Assembly (NCBI GenBank): GCA_036745275.1
Contig: DAIOGK010000003.1
Location: forward strand, 124,001-188,000
Reading direction: 5' to 3'
DNA length: 64,000 nt
Origin: JAIUNP01 sp020161975
GTDB taxonomy: Bacteria; Pseudomonadota; Alphaproteobacteria; Rhizobiales; Beijerinckiaceae
Position 1 is the first letter of the stretch, and each line of letters starts with the position of its first letter. The notes under the pieces are model-generated. The model saw nothing but the letters and a program-made list of their open reading frames with translations. It ran no database searches and had not been told where the DNA came from. A program made the translations under genes and the position numbers. Shown in pieces: positions 51,296 through 60,535 of this stretch.

Positions 51296-52477
51296 ATGCA
51301 CATGGCCATCAACAACCGCATCGCTGGTTTTGCCACGGACCTGACCGCCTGGCGGCGGGATATTCATGCCCATCCCGAGCTTGGCTACGAGGAGGTGCGA
51401 ACCAGCGCCATCGTTGCGGAGAAACTCGCGTCCTGGGGCATAGAGGTGCATCGCGGTATTGCGAAAACCGGCGTGGTTGGCGTGCTGCGCGGGCAGGGCA
51501 GTTCAGCGCGCAGCATCGGACTGAGGGCCGACATGGATTGCCTGCCGATGGCGGAAGTCGGAGATCATCCCTACCGCAGCACTGTTCCGGGCAAGATGCA
51601 CGCCTGTGGGCATGACGGGCATACGACAATGCTGCTTGGTGCCGCGCGTTACCTTGCCGAAACGCGCAATTTCGATGGCACGGTGGTATTCATCTTCCAG
51701 CCGGCTGAAGAGGGCGGCGGCGGTGCAAAAGCCATGCTGGACGAAGGGCTTTTCCGGCGTTTTCCCTGTGATGCCGTCTATGCCGCCCATTGCGACCCGT
51801 TGTTGCCACTCGGCACTTTTACCGCCGTTCCCGGTCCGGTTATGGCGGCTGCGGACCGGTTCGAGATCACCGTTCATGGCAAGGGCGGCCATGCGGCGCG
51901 TCCGCATCACGCCATTGATCCGGTGCTGGTGGGCAGCCACATCGTGGTGGCGTTGCAGTCCATCGTCTCGCGCCGGACGAACTCGTTTGATTCGGTGGTC
52001 GTGGGTGTTTCCACCTTCAATGCCGGCTCGGCGATGAATGTCATCCCCGAAACCGCAGTGCTGACCGGGACAGTCCGGACCTTGCGTCCGCATACACAGG
52101 ACGATACGGAACGCCTGCTGCGCCACATCGTCACCATGACCGCCGAAACGCACAATGCCGCAGCCGATGTCACCTATCACCGGGGCTATCCGCCGGTGGT
52201 GAATACCGCGCATGAGGCCGATTGCGCGGCCCGGGCCGCTGCGCGCATCGTCGGCTCAGACAGGGTGCATACCGACTGGACGCCGAGCATGGGCGGGGAG
52301 GATTTTGCCTACATGCTCCTCGAAAAGCCCGGCGCCTACGTGAAAATGGGTCAGCGCGCCAACGAAAAGTCCGGCATTGCCCTGCATAACCGGGCCTTCG
52401 ATTTCAACGATGATCTCAGCCCGATCGGTGCGAGCTATTTTGCCAGCCTCGTCGAACAGGAATTGCCGCGCAGGTAG
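51296..52477 (+). CDS. M20 family amidohydrolase (hippurate hydrolase/IAA-amino acid type)
   Basis: 393 aa; ATG at 51296 or 51302 with AAGGA upstream. Metal and active-site blocks of M20D are present: AWRRDIHAHPELGYEE, LRADMDCLPMAE, MHACGHDGHTTMLLGAARYL, FQPAEEGGGGAKAMLDEGLF and GGEDFAYMLLEKPGAYVKMG. The dimerisation domain is in the middle (GKGGHAARPHHAIDPVLVGS). It hydrolyses an N-acyl amino acid; the acyl group is unknown. Divergent from the transporter operon, with which it may share control. Confidence 0.94.
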   Translation: MHMAINNRIAGFATDLTAWRRDIHAHPELGYEEVRTSAIVAEKLASWGIEVHRGIAKTGVVGVLRGQGSSARSIGLRADMDCLPMAEVGDHPYRSTVPGKMHACGHDGHTTMLLGAARYLAETRNFDGTVVFIFQPAEEGGGGAKAMLDEGLFRRFPCDAVYAAHCDPLLPLGTFTAVPGPVMAAADRFEITVHGKGGHAARPHHAIDPVLVGSHIVVALQSIVSRRTNSFDSVVVGVSTFNAGSAMNVIPETAVLTGTVRTLRPHTQDDTERLLRHIVTMTAETHNAAADVTYHRGYPPVVNTAHEADCAARAAARIVGSDRVHTDWTPSMGGEDFAYMLLEKPGAYVKMGQRANEKSGIALHNRAFDFNDDLSPIGASYFASLVEQELPRR

Positions 52478-52530
52478 CCCGGTTTGGTGATGTCCCCGGG
52501 GGGTGAGGCCGGGCAACTGAATCCCCGGTC

Positions 52531-53499
52531 TCAACCCGCCGCTTCCTGCTGGATGCCGGACATCGAACCTGTGGCGGCGCGGGTGAAGACCGCCAGCATC
52601 CGGTCGATGATGCGGGCCTGCAAGGCGCTGCGCGCAATCAATACGTTCGGGGTGGCCCTGTGCGTGCGGAATTCGCAAACGGTCATGCCGCGCGTCAGCG
52701 CGCCGGCGCGTTCGACCGTGACATGGGCGGGGATGAAGGCAACTGCGCGCTCATCAAGCAGAGCGGCTGCGGCGACCGGATCATAGAGCGGTTGCGGACG
52801 GCTGCCATCTGCGCTGGCAATGCGGACGTAACCATCCAGAAGATCGGCGAGAATGCGCCCGCGCTCGGTGAGGAGGCCGCGGAGTTTTGCCGCATCGGTG
52901 GCGTTCACTGTCACCTGCCGGCAGCACTCAAGCCCGACCATGCGGACGGGCAGGCCGCTTTCAAGCACGATGGCAAGGGCTTCGGGATCGCAAGCCGCGT
53001 TGAATTCAGCGGCGGCGGTGTGATTGCCACCGGTGACTGCGCCCCCCATCCACAGGATTGATTTGATCTTTGCCTTCAGGGCAGGGCAGCTCAAAAGCAG
53101 GATTGCGATGTTGGTCAGCGGGCCGAGCGCCAGAATCGTCACCGGTGCCTCGGCAGAACCCAGCGCTGTCACGAGCCCGCCCAGAGCATCGCCGGCGATT
53201 TCAGGATCTCGGGCAGGGGGGAGCGTGCGTCCAACTGTGCCAAGACCGCCGCTGCCAAGGACATTTTCCGCCGTAACGAGCGGACCGATCAACGGCTTGT
53301 CCGCGCCGGCGTAAACCGGAAACTGCCAGCCGAAGAAATTCTGCATCCGCGTCATGTTGCCGATGGCGTCTGCCAGGGACGCATTGCCCGCAACCAGGCT
53401 CGCGCCGAGTATGTGCCAGTTGCCGTCATCCGCGACCATGGCAATGGCCGCCATGTCGTCGAAACCACAGTCGGTATCAATCCAGACAGTGTACTTCAT
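52531..53499 (-). CDS. inosine-uridine nucleoside N-ribohydrolase family
   Basis: 322 aa. The calcium-binding start is WIDTDCGFDDMAAIAMV (DTDxxxDD motif), and LALGPLTNIAILLL, ILWMGGAVTGGNHTAAAEFN and EFNAACDPEALAIVL are further family blocks. The C-terminal metal Asp is in RPQPLYDPVAAAALL. It cleaves ribonucleosides to base and ribose. It converges with the M20 gene. Confidence 0.9.
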   Translation of the reverse strand: MKYTVWIDTDCGFDDMAAIAMVADDGNWHILGASLVAGNASLADAIGNMTRMQNFFGWQFPVYAGADKPLIGPLVTAENVLGSGGLGTVGRTLPPARDPEIAGDALGGLVTALGSAEAPVTILALGPLTNIAILLLSCPALKAKIKSILWMGGAVTGGNHTAAAEFNAACDPEALAIVLESGLPVRMVGLECCRQVTVNATDAAKLRGLLTERGRILADLLDGYVRIASADGSRPQPLYDPVAAAALLDERAVAFIPAHVTVERAGALTRGMTVCEFRTHRATPNVLIARSALQARIIDRMLAVFTRAATGSMSGIQQEAAG

Positions 53500-53777
53500 T
53501 TTGCCCTGCGGGCTCCCCGATCTACGGAATCACTTGCCGAATCGCATTAAAATGGTCGAACCTCGCTATGCCACACGAACCCGGTGGCGGGAAGGATCGG
53601 ACAAGACGCTTCCGGCGGTGCAATTTTAAATTGAAGGTCGGCGGAACAATTTGGGCAGATGCGGGTTTTGGGCTTGGGGGACGACCCCATAAACGGGACA
53701 GGAGTAACAAACTTAGGGTTGTTAAAAAATAAAAAGCACCCTACGGTTGTGTTACCAACAAAAAAAGAAGATTCGCT

Positions 53778-54050
53778 ATGGCAGATTCGAAAGCGCGGCA
53801 AACTATCGCACTCATCGCTTCCCAGATGGAGGCTGCCTCTTCCCTGCTAAAGTTCGCTGCTGATGACCTTGCCGAACTCATTGCCCAAGAGCATTCGATT
53901 TTTGCGGATGAACTTGGTGCTCTTATCCAGCACCTGCAGGCAGAAACCACAATATTGGACGGGCATGCGGCTTTTCTCAGCCGCATCGATTTATGCAGCG
54001 ACGAAGAGGACGAAGTTGGGATGAGGCTACCTGACTGGTCTGCTGCGTAA
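53778..54050 (+). CDS. hypothetical helical protein upstream of flagellin
   Basis: 90 aa. All-helical, Ala/Glu/Leu-rich (MADSKARQTIALIASQMEAA, then DDLAELIAQEHSIFADELGA), no signal peptide. The upstream 278 bp (53500-53777) is AT-rich and holds no gene I can support. It lies 122 bp before the flagellin start and might be a flagellum-linked factor, by position only. Confidence 0.55.
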   Translation: MADSKARQTIALIASQMEAASSLLKFAADDLAELIAQEHSIFADELGALIQHLQAETTILDGHAAFLSRIDLCSDEEDEVGMRLPDWSAA

Positions 54051-54085
54051 CTAATCGTTAGTTGTATAAAAGGTTCTATACAACT
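54049..54085. promoter_or_regulatory. two overlapping inverted repeats upstream of flagellin
   Basis: AACTAA-TCG-TTAGTT (54049-54063) overlaps AGTTGTATA - 8 bases - TATACAACT (54060-54085), both perfect. They start at the stop of the 90-aa gene and lie about 90-120 bp before the flagellin start. They could be an operator, a leader structure or a weak terminator. Confidence 0.5.
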
Positions 54086-54172
54086 ATAACGTTCAATTTA
54101 GAAATGCCACCTATGATGGGCTCATGACGGGATGCACTCGTCTGTGTTGAGTTTCATTCTGAGGTGTCTTTC

Positions 54173-55468
54173 ATGGCCGATGTTTCGCTATCCAAAACCG
54201 TTCGTCAGAATCTGCTGTCGCTGAAGCAGACAGCCGATTTGATGGCAACGACGCAGAACCGCCTTGCCACGGGCAAGAAGGTCAATTCTGCGCTCGATAA
54301 CGCGTCGAACTTCTTCACCGCTGCTGGTCTGAACAGCCGCGCCAACGATCTGAGCAATCTCCTCGATGGCATTTCCAGCGCGGTGAAGACCATTGATGCG
54401 GCCAACAACGGTATCACCGGCATCACGCGCCTGGTCGAATCGGCCCAGTCTGCGGCGCGTCAGGCGTTGGCCGACAAGAGCAGCGGCAGCTACAATGCCC
54501 TTGAAGGAAACGCGACGATCGATGTGACCGGCTCGACCGGCGCGACGGCCAAGGAGCAGGCCTCCAACCAGCTTCTGTCGAACCTCGGCTTTGCCAACGG
54601 CGATACGTTCAAGATCACCACCTCGAAGGGTGGCGTCGACAAGTCGTTCACGATGGACCTGGCGACGGTCGGCTCGAAGAATGTGTCGGATCTCGTCAGC
54701 GCCATCAATGCCTCGGGCGTAGCCTCGGCAGAAGTGACGGACACGGGCAAGCTCAAGATCACCGGTGCGGCTGATGAGCAGATCACGATCGACATCGAAT
54801 CGGCGGATGCCGCGACCGGTTCGACCCGCGCCGACGCTGCAACCAAGCTCGGCCTGACGCAGGCGACGGGCGGAACGACCACCGTGACCAACACCGATGG
54901 CGCTGCCGCTGGTGACGCCGACACGACCCGGATCGTGCTGGCCGCCGGTTCGCCCACTACGAACCGCGCCAAGCTGGTTTCGCAGTACAACGAAATCCTC
55001 ACCCAGATCGACAAACTCGCGGATGATTCGAACTTCAACGGCGTCAACCTGCTGAAAGGCGGCACGGGCGTTTTGAAGATCGCGTTCAACGAAAAGACCG
55101 GCTCCGCCAAGAACGAGATGTCGCTCGATGGTGTCGATATGACCCGCTCCGGCCTTGGGCTGAGCACGGCGACCTCGATGGACGATGCCGAGGCGACCAA
55201 CAAGCTGACCGAACTGACGAATGCGCTCTCCTCGCTCAGGGCAGGGTCCTCGACCTTCGGCTCGAAGCTGTCGATCATCCAGACCCGGCAGGACTTCACC
55301 AAGGCCACCATCAACACGCTGAAAGGCGGCGCTGATGACCTCGTGAATGCCGATACCAACGAGGAAGCCGCGACGCTGCTCGCGCTCCAGACGCGCCAGC
55401 AGCTGTCCTCGACCGCGCTGTCGATGTCGAACCAGCAGGATCAGGCCGTGTTGCGTCTGTTCGGCTGA
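54173..55468 (+). CDS. flagellin
   Basis: 431 aa. The start MADVSLSKTVRQNLLSLKQT has GAGGT upstream; a GTG three codons earlier is less likely. N-terminal (1-130) and C-terminal (about 335-431) helical D0/D1 domains are conserved (LATGKKVNSALDNASNFFTA; QTRQQLSSTALSMSNQQDQA and VLRLFG). The central region (about 140-320) is Thr/Asp-rich and variable, as in exposed domains. It is secreted by the flagellar type III apparatus and forms the filament. No other structural flagellar gene is nearby. Confidence 0.96.
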   Translation: MADVSLSKTVRQNLLSLKQTADLMATTQNRLATGKKVNSALDNASNFFTAAGLNSRANDLSNLLDGISSAVKTIDAANNGITGITRLVESAQSAARQALADKSSGSYNALEGNATIDVTGSTGATAKEQASNQLLSNLGFANGDTFKITTSKGGVDKSFTMDLATVGSKNVSDLVSAINASGVASAEVTDTGKLKITGAADEQITIDIESADAATGSTRADAATKLGLTQATGGTTTVTNTDGAAAGDADTTRIVLAAGSPTTNRAKLVSQYNEILTQIDKLADDSNFNGVNLLKGGTGVLKIAFNEKTGSAKNEMSLDGVDMTRSGLGLSTATSMDDAEATNKLTELTNALSSLRAGSSTFGSKLSIIQTRQDFTKATINTLKGGADDLVNADTNEEAATLLALQTRQQLSSTALSMSNQQDQAVLRLFG

Positions 55469-55578
55469 GGGCTACAGCCGGGCTGGCAGGGCAGGAGGCG
55501 CGCCTTCGACCCTGCCAATTCGGCGAGGAAAGACCGAGGTTCGCGTCCCATCGCAAAACCACTGTGAATCCCGGCCTG

Positions 55579-55608
55579 CGGGCGTTCTTCGGAGCGCCCG
55601 TTTCTTTA
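55579..55608 (+). terminator. rho-independent terminator of flagellin gene
   Basis: CGGGCGTTC - TTCG-type loop - GGAGCGCCCG followed by TTTCTTTATT. A 9-bp stem with one G-U pair, about 110 bp after the flagellin stop. Confidence 0.88.
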
Positions 55609-55745
55609 TTGTGCGCAAGCCGTCAAGCTGGCTGCAACCCAGCATTGAGGTATGCAAATTGATCAGTGGTGATCAGTTTGAAATGAAGATTTCCCAAGAC
55701 GTTCGGAATGTTTAGAGTGCTCCGAAAGTCTGGGGAAACGCACGA

Positions 55746-58058
55746 ATGAGCAATGACCTTTTTTCCGGTTCGCTGATCTACCATAGCCTGCCAAAGCCGG
55801 GGAAACTTGAGATTGTCGCGACCAAGCCGCTGGGGAACCAGCGTGATCTGGCGCTGGCCTATTCACCGGGCGTGGCCGCGCCCTGCGAGGCGATCAAGGA
55901 GGATCCCGGCAAGGCTGCGGATTACACCGCGCGCGCCAATCTTGTTGCGGTGCTTTCCAACGGCACGGCGGTTCTGGGACTTGGCGATATCGGTCCGCTC
56001 GCGTCCAAGCCGGTGATGGAAGGCAAGGCCGTTCTGTTCAAGAAGTTTGCCGGCATCGACGTGTTCGACATCGAGGTGAACGAGAAGAACGTCGACAAGC
56101 TCGTGGACGTTGTCTGTGCGCTGGAGCCGACGTTCGGCGGCATCAACCTTGAGGATATCAAGGCGCCGGAGTGTTTCGAGGTGGAGCGCATCTGCCGGGA
56201 GCGCATGAACATTCCGGTGTTCCACGACGATCAGCATGGCACGGCCATTATCGTCGCGGCGGCGGTGCGCAATGGTCTGTCGCTGGTCGGCAAGGATATT
56301 TCCAAGGTCAAGATCGTCGCTTCAGGCGCCGGGGCGGCGGCGCTTGCCTGTCTCAACCTGCTCGTCTCGCTCGGCGCGGATGTGAAGAACATCTGGGTGA
56401 CGGATCTTGAAGGCGTCGTCTACGAGGGCCGCAAGGAGCTCATGGACCCCTACAAGTCGAAATTCGCGCAGAAGACCGACAAGCGGAAACTGGCCGACGT
56501 GATCGGAGGGGCTGATGTGTTCCTCGGTCTGTCGGCGAAGGGTGTGCTGAAGCCCGACATGGTGAAGGGGATGGCGGAATCGCCGCTCATTCTCGCGCTG
56601 GCCAATCCGACGCCGGAAATCATGCCGGAAGAAGCGCTGGCCGTTCGGCCCGATGCGATGATCTGCACCGGGCGTTCGGATTATCCCAATCAGGTCAATA
56701 ACGTTCTCTGTTTCCCCTATATTTTCCGTGGCGCACTCGATTGCGGGGCGACGGCAATCAATGAGGCGATGAAGCTGGCGGCGGTTGAGGCCATTGCGGG
56801 TCTCGCGCGCGAGGCGCCGTCCGATGTGGTGGCGCGGGCCTATGGCGGCGAGGTTCGGCTCTTCGGGCCGACCAGCCTCATCCCGTCGCCGTTCGACCCC
56901 CGGCTGATCCTCAGGATTGCGCCGGCGGTGGCCAAGGCGGCGGCGGAAACCGGCGTCGCGTCGCGTCCGATTGCCGATCTCGAGGCCTATGCCGACAGTC
57001 TCCAGCGCTTCGTGTTCCGATCCGGGTTTGTGATGAAGCCGGTGTTCAGTGCGGCGCGGGCCAATCCCAAACGCGTCGTCTATGCCGATGGTGAAGACGA
57101 GCGCGTGTTGCGCGCGGCGCAGGTGGTGATCGAGGATGGGCTTGCTCAGCCGATCCTGATCGGGCGCCCCAGCGTTATCGAAGCGCGGATCAAGCGCTTT
57201 GGCCTCAACATCAAGCCGGGGCGCAGTTTCGAACTCGTCAACCCCGAGGATGATCCGCGCTATCGCGATTATGTCCAGACCTACATGGATCGGGCCGGGC
57301 GCAAGGGCATTTCGCCGGAAGCGGCGCGGACGCTTGTCCGCACCTCAACCACGGTCGTGGCTGCTCTTGGGCTGCATCGGGGCGAAGCGGATGCGATGAT
57401 CTGCGGGCTTGAGGGGCGCTATCGCTCCAAACTCCGGCTGATCAACGAGATCATCGGTCTTGCGCCGGGGCGGCGCGATTTTGCCGCCATGAGCCTGATG
57501 ATCACGCAAAAAGGGCAGTTCTTCCTCACCGATACGCATGTGCAGGCCGATCCCTCCGCCGAGGAACTGGCGGAAATTGCCATCGCAGCGGCGGATCATG
57601 TCCAGCGCTTCGGCATTCAGCCGAAGATCGCGCTGCTCTCGCATTCCGACTTCGGTGCGCATGACACGCCTTCGTCGCTGAAGATGCGGCGGGCGCTGGA
57701 AATTGTGCGCACGCGGGCGCCGCATCTGGAAATCGATGGCGAGATGGAAGGCGATTCTGCGCTGCTGGAAGATACGCGGATGCGCGTGCTGCCGTCGTCG
57801 ACCCTTCAGGGACAGGCGAATGTGCTCGTGTTCCCCAATCTCGATGCTGCAAACCTTGCCTATCAGTTTACCAAGGTGCTGGCGAATGCCCAGCCGGTGG
57901 GCCCGATCCTGCTGGGCCCGGCAAAGCCGGCGCATGTGCTGACGAGTTCGGTCACCGCGCGCGGCGTCGTCAACATGACTGCTATCGCGGTGGTCGAGGC
58001 ACAGACGGCGGAGACCGGCAGACCGGTGCTCTGGGCCGGCGGTGACGCGAGGGCCTGA
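55746..58058 (+). CDS. maeB: NADP-dependent malic enzyme with phosphotransacetylase-like domain
   Basis: 770 aa, normal for the MaeB/Tme hybrid form. The malic enzyme half (1-420) has LALAYSPGVAAPCEAI, LGLGDIGPLASKPVMEGKAV, NLEDIKAPECFEVE, VFHDDQHGTAI, VASGAGAAALACLNLLV and SDYPNQVNNVLCFP. The C-terminal half (about 430-760) is phosphotransacetylase-like (VVYADGEDERVLRAAQV, PILIGRPSVI, LLSHSDFGAHDTPSSLKM), probably regulatory, binding acetyl-CoA. It turns malate to pyruvate, CO2 and NADPH. Confidence 0.96.
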   Translation: MSNDLFSGSLIYHSLPKPGKLEIVATKPLGNQRDLALAYSPGVAAPCEAIKEDPGKAADYTARANLVAVLSNGTAVLGLGDIGPLASKPVMEGKAVLFKKFAGIDVFDIEVNEKNVDKLVDVVCALEPTFGGINLEDIKAPECFEVERICRERMNIPVFHDDQHGTAIIVAAAVRNGLSLVGKDISKVKIVASGAGAAALACLNLLVSLGADVKNIWVTDLEGVVYEGRKELMDPYKSKFAQKTDKRKLADVIGGADVFLGLSAKGVLKPDMVKGMAESPLILALANPTPEIMPEEALAVRPDAMICTGRSDYPNQVNNVLCFPYIFRGALDCGATAINEAMKLAAVEAIAGLAREAPSDVVARAYGGEVRLFGPTSLIPSPFDPRLILRIAPAVAKAAAETGVASRPIADLEAYADSLQRFVFRSGFVMKPVFSAARANPKRVVYADGEDERVLRAAQVVIEDGLAQPILIGRPSVIEARIKRFGLNIKPGRSFELVNPEDDPRYRDYVQTYMDRAGRKGISPEAARTLVRTSTTVVAALGLHRGEADAMICGLEGRYRSKLRLINEIIGLAPGRRDFAAMSLMITQKGQFFLTDTHVQADPSAEELAEIAIAAADHVQRFGIQPKIALLSHSDFGAHDTPSSLKMRRALEIVRTRAPHLEIDGEMEGDSALLEDTRMRVLPSSTLQGQANVLVFPNLDAANLAYQFTKVLANAQPVGPILLGPAKPAHVLTSSVTARGVVNMTAIAVVEAQTAETGRPVLWAGGDARA

Positions 58059-58095
58059 CAATCCTTCGCGCCGCTTCAGGGGGCTTGATACAGGG

Positions 58096-58305
58096 TCAGG
58101 TGCGGGCTGCCGCCCGCGCCGTACGGGCGGCGAGGCGGATCGCCTCGGTCAGCGCTTCGCGGTCCCCGATGTGATTGGCAAGCAGGATAACAAGCTTGCA
58201 GTTCATCAGCGAGGCTTCCTCGTCGGTCATGTCGCGCTGGCTGTCGATCAGGTCCTGATAGAAGCCGTCGCGGTCGGGAATGTTGGCTGTGGTGTTCAGT
58301 TTCAT
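58096..58305 (-). CDS. DUF2783-like small protein
   Basis: 69 aa. The sequence DRDGFYQDLIDSQRDMTDEE and NCKLVILLANHIGDREALTE matches the DUF2783 pattern, a short helical protein commonly encoded next to FAD monooxygenases. It starts 23 bp after the monooxygenase stop and is probably cotranscribed with it. Its role is unknown; it may be a partner or stabiliser of the enzyme. Confidence 0.75.
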   Translation of the reverse strand: MKLNTTANIPDRDGFYQDLIDSQRDMTDEEASLMNCKLVILLANHIGDREALTEAIRLAARTARAAART

Positions 58306-58328
58306 GATGCGAACTCCGGTTCCGGCGT

Positions 58329-59936
58329 TTACTGGCCACAGGCCTTCTTGAGGGCGGCGGCAATCGTCTTGCCATCGAAGCTGCGCCAGCGGGCGGCGAC
58401 GTGCTGGTCGGGGCGGATCAGATAGGTCGTGCCGGGCCGGCCATCATAGCGCGCGGCGACAAGGCCTTTCGTGTCCTCGATGTCCTTGCCGACCGTCACT
58501 ACGCGCGCAGACACGCCGCCGGATTTTACCTCGCTTGCCGGCGCTTCGCCAAAAGTCAGGACGACAAAGCCATCGCCGAGCTGGTTGAGCAGCCAGGCGG
58601 GCTTGCCGCCAAGGGTGATGGGGGCGTCGTCGCAGTTGGTGCCCGGCGTCATGCGGCCAGCCCAGTCGCCGACGTCCTTCGTGTTGAGCGAGGACGTCAC
58701 ATAGGGCGTCGGGGTGGAGAGACGCCCCGAATTGACGAGCGGGCGGATGCCGGGGGTATGCTCTGCGAGTTCAAGGACGGCATTGCGGAAGCGTTTGCTC
58801 ATCGCCGACTTCGGTGTGATGAAATCGGTCGAACGGGTGGAATTCATCAGGTTGTCGTCGGCGGCGAAGGCGCGCTCTTCGGTGTAGGTATCGATCAGGG
58901 CTTCGGGGGCATTGCCATCCAGCACGAGCTTCAGTTTCCAGCCCAGATTGTCGGCATCCTGAAAGCCGGTGTTGGCGCCGCGCGCGCCGAAGGGGCTGAC
59001 CTGATGGGCCGAATCGCCGGCAAACAGCACCCGGCCAATGCGGAAATCCTTCATGCGGCGACAGGCGAACTGGTAGACCGAGACCCATTCCAGCTCGAAT
59101 GGCACGTTTTCGCCCAGCATCGCCTTGATGCGCGGAATGACTTTTTCAGGCTTTTTCTCCTCGACAGGGTCAGCGTCCCAGCCAAGCTGGAAGTCGATAC
59201 GCCAGACATCATCGGATTGTTTGTGCAGCAGCACGGACTGGTTCGGATGGAACGGCGGGTCGAACCAGAACCAACGTTCGGTCGGGAAATCTGCCTTCAT
59301 CACCACGTCTGCAATCAGGAAGCGGTCCTGGAAAAACTGGCCGACGAAATCGCCGCCGACCATCTTGCGGGTGTCGGAATTGGCGCCATCGCAGGCCACC
59401 ACCCAGGTTGCCTCCATGGTGAAGACGCCATCCGGTGTCTCGATGGTCAGAACGGCGTGATCATCGTTCTGCCTGATCGAGAGCAGCTTGTGCTTCCAGC
59501 GCAGATCCGCCTTGGGTTCGCGGGCGATTTCGTCGATCAGGAACTCCTCAAGATAGTATTGCTGGAGATTGATCATCGCCGGCATCTTGTGGTCACTCTC
59601 CGGCAGGAGATCGAACTGGTAGGACAGCTTTTCGCGAAAAAACACCTTGCCAACCTGCCAGGAGATGCCCTTGGCGATCATGCGTTCGGCGCAACCGAGG
59701 CGATCAAGAAATTCCAGCGGCCGCTTGGCATAACAAACGGCGCGCGACCCGATGGAAACGGTGTTGTTGTCGTCAAGAATAACGCAAGGGATGCCGCGCC
59801 GTGCGCATTCAAGGCCGGTCGCAAGGCCGATCGGGCCTGCGCCGATGATCACCACCGGGTGACGGACCTGTTTGCCTTCAGCCTGCTCGGGCGAGCGGAC
59901 ATACCCGAATTCGGGATATTGATAGGTCTTGAGCAT
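58329..59936 (-). CDS. FAD-dependent aromatic hydroxylase, MhpA/PHBH group
   Basis: 535 aa from the ATG at 59936. The Rossmann motif is VVIIGAGPIGLATGLECARR, DG-type motif VVACDGANSDTRKMVG and GD motif GRVLFAGDSAHQVSPFGARG followed by ANTGFQDADNLGWKLKLVLD. The group hydroxylates phenolic acids with NAD(P)H and oxygen. Unlike phenolic monooxygenases of PheA type it is single-chain. A DUF2783 partner follows and a MarR regulator is divergent. The substrate is unknown. Confidence 0.9.
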   Translation of the reverse strand: MLKTYQYPEFGYVRSPEQAEGKQVRHPVVIIGAGPIGLATGLECARRGIPCVILDDNNTVSIGSRAVCYAKRPLEFLDRLGCAERMIAKGISWQVGKVFFREKLSYQFDLLPESDHKMPAMINLQQYYLEEFLIDEIAREPKADLRWKHKLLSIRQNDDHAVLTIETPDGVFTMEATWVVACDGANSDTRKMVGGDFVGQFFQDRFLIADVVMKADFPTERWFWFDPPFHPNQSVLLHKQSDDVWRIDFQLGWDADPVEEKKPEKVIPRIKAMLGENVPFELEWVSVYQFACRRMKDFRIGRVLFAGDSAHQVSPFGARGANTGFQDADNLGWKLKLVLDGNAPEALIDTYTEERAFAADDNLMNSTRSTDFITPKSAMSKRFRNAVLELAEHTPGIRPLVNSGRLSTPTPYVTSSLNTKDVGDWAGRMTPGTNCDDAPITLGGKPAWLLNQLGDGFVVLTFGEAPASEVKSGGVSARVVTVGKDIEDTKGLVAARYDGRPGTTYLIRPDQHVAARWRSFDGKTIAAALKKACGQ

Positions 59937-59961
59937 TGCGTTTCCCCTCTGGCATCTTATA

Positions 59962-59975
59962 GTAACATTTGTTAC
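59962..59975. promoter_or_regulatory. palindrome GTAACATTTGTTAC, likely MarR operator
   Basis: A perfect 6-2-6 palindrome (GTAACA-TT-TGTTAC) in the divergent region, 26 bp upstream of the monooxygenase start. MarR dimers typically bind such sites, and the neighbouring gene at 60062 encodes one. Confidence 0.6.
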
Positions 59976-60061
59976 GAAATGTGCATCAAGGTTGCAAGCG
60001 TTTTTTCTGCCCCCCTTTGGCAAATGCCGCGGGCAGGATAAGAGGCGAGGACGGAGGCAGC

Positions 60062-60535
60062 ATGACAGCGCAAAAGACAGGGGACGTGCCGTCCATGCGG
60101 CGGTTTTTTGCCTATCGACTGGCGGTCCTGGCCGATGAGGTGTCGCAGGCCATGGCGCGGCTCTATGCTGATCGGTTTTCGCTGACGCGCAATGAATGGC
60201 GCGTGGTGGCGGCGCTTGCCGATCTCGGCGCGACGACCGCGCGGGATGTCGGGCTTTATTCGACGCTGGACAAGATGCAGGTCAGCCGGGCGCTGCAGGG
60301 GCTTGAAACGCGTAACCTCGTGACGCGGGGCGCAGGCGCGGACGACCGGCGCACAAAGGCGGTGGAACTGAGCGAGGCCGGGCATGCGCTCTATGCGGCG
60401 ATTGCCCCGCTTCTGGCGGATCGGGAGGCCGCGTTGCTGGCCACGTTCACAGATGCAGAACGGCACAGCCTGGATGAGGCTGTGCAGCGGCTGACGGTCA
60501 GGGCCCGGAATTTCGTGCGGGACGAGGGGGGCTGA
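60062..60535 (+). CDS. MarR-family regulator
   Basis: 157 aa from the ATG at 60062 with GGAGG upstream. Winged helix: SLTRNEWRVVAALADLGATT, recognition helix LDKMQVSRALQGLETRNLVT and wing GADDRRTKAVELSEAG. Likely controls the divergent aromatic monooxygenase through the palindrome at 59962. MarR ligands are often aromatic acids. Confidence 0.9.
   Translation: MTAQKTGDVPSMRRFFAYRLAVLADEVSQAMARLYADRFSLTRNEWRVVAALADLGATTARDVGLYSTLDKMQVSRALQGLETRNLVTRGAGADDRRTKAVELSEAGHALYAAIAPLLADREAALLATFTDAERHSLDEAVQRLTVRARNFVRDEGG

Noticed and set aside
52256..52678. Minus-strand frame over the end of the M20 gene
   Set aside because: Shadow of the M20 coding strand; the M20 motif GGEDFAYMLLEKPGAY is clearly the real reading.
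53547..53801. Minus-strand frame with a CPNCSADL zinc-ribbon-like string
   Set aside because: Only one CxxC pair, no ribosome-binding site, and it overlaps the promoter of the 90-aa gene. Probably a chance frame in AT-rich DNA.
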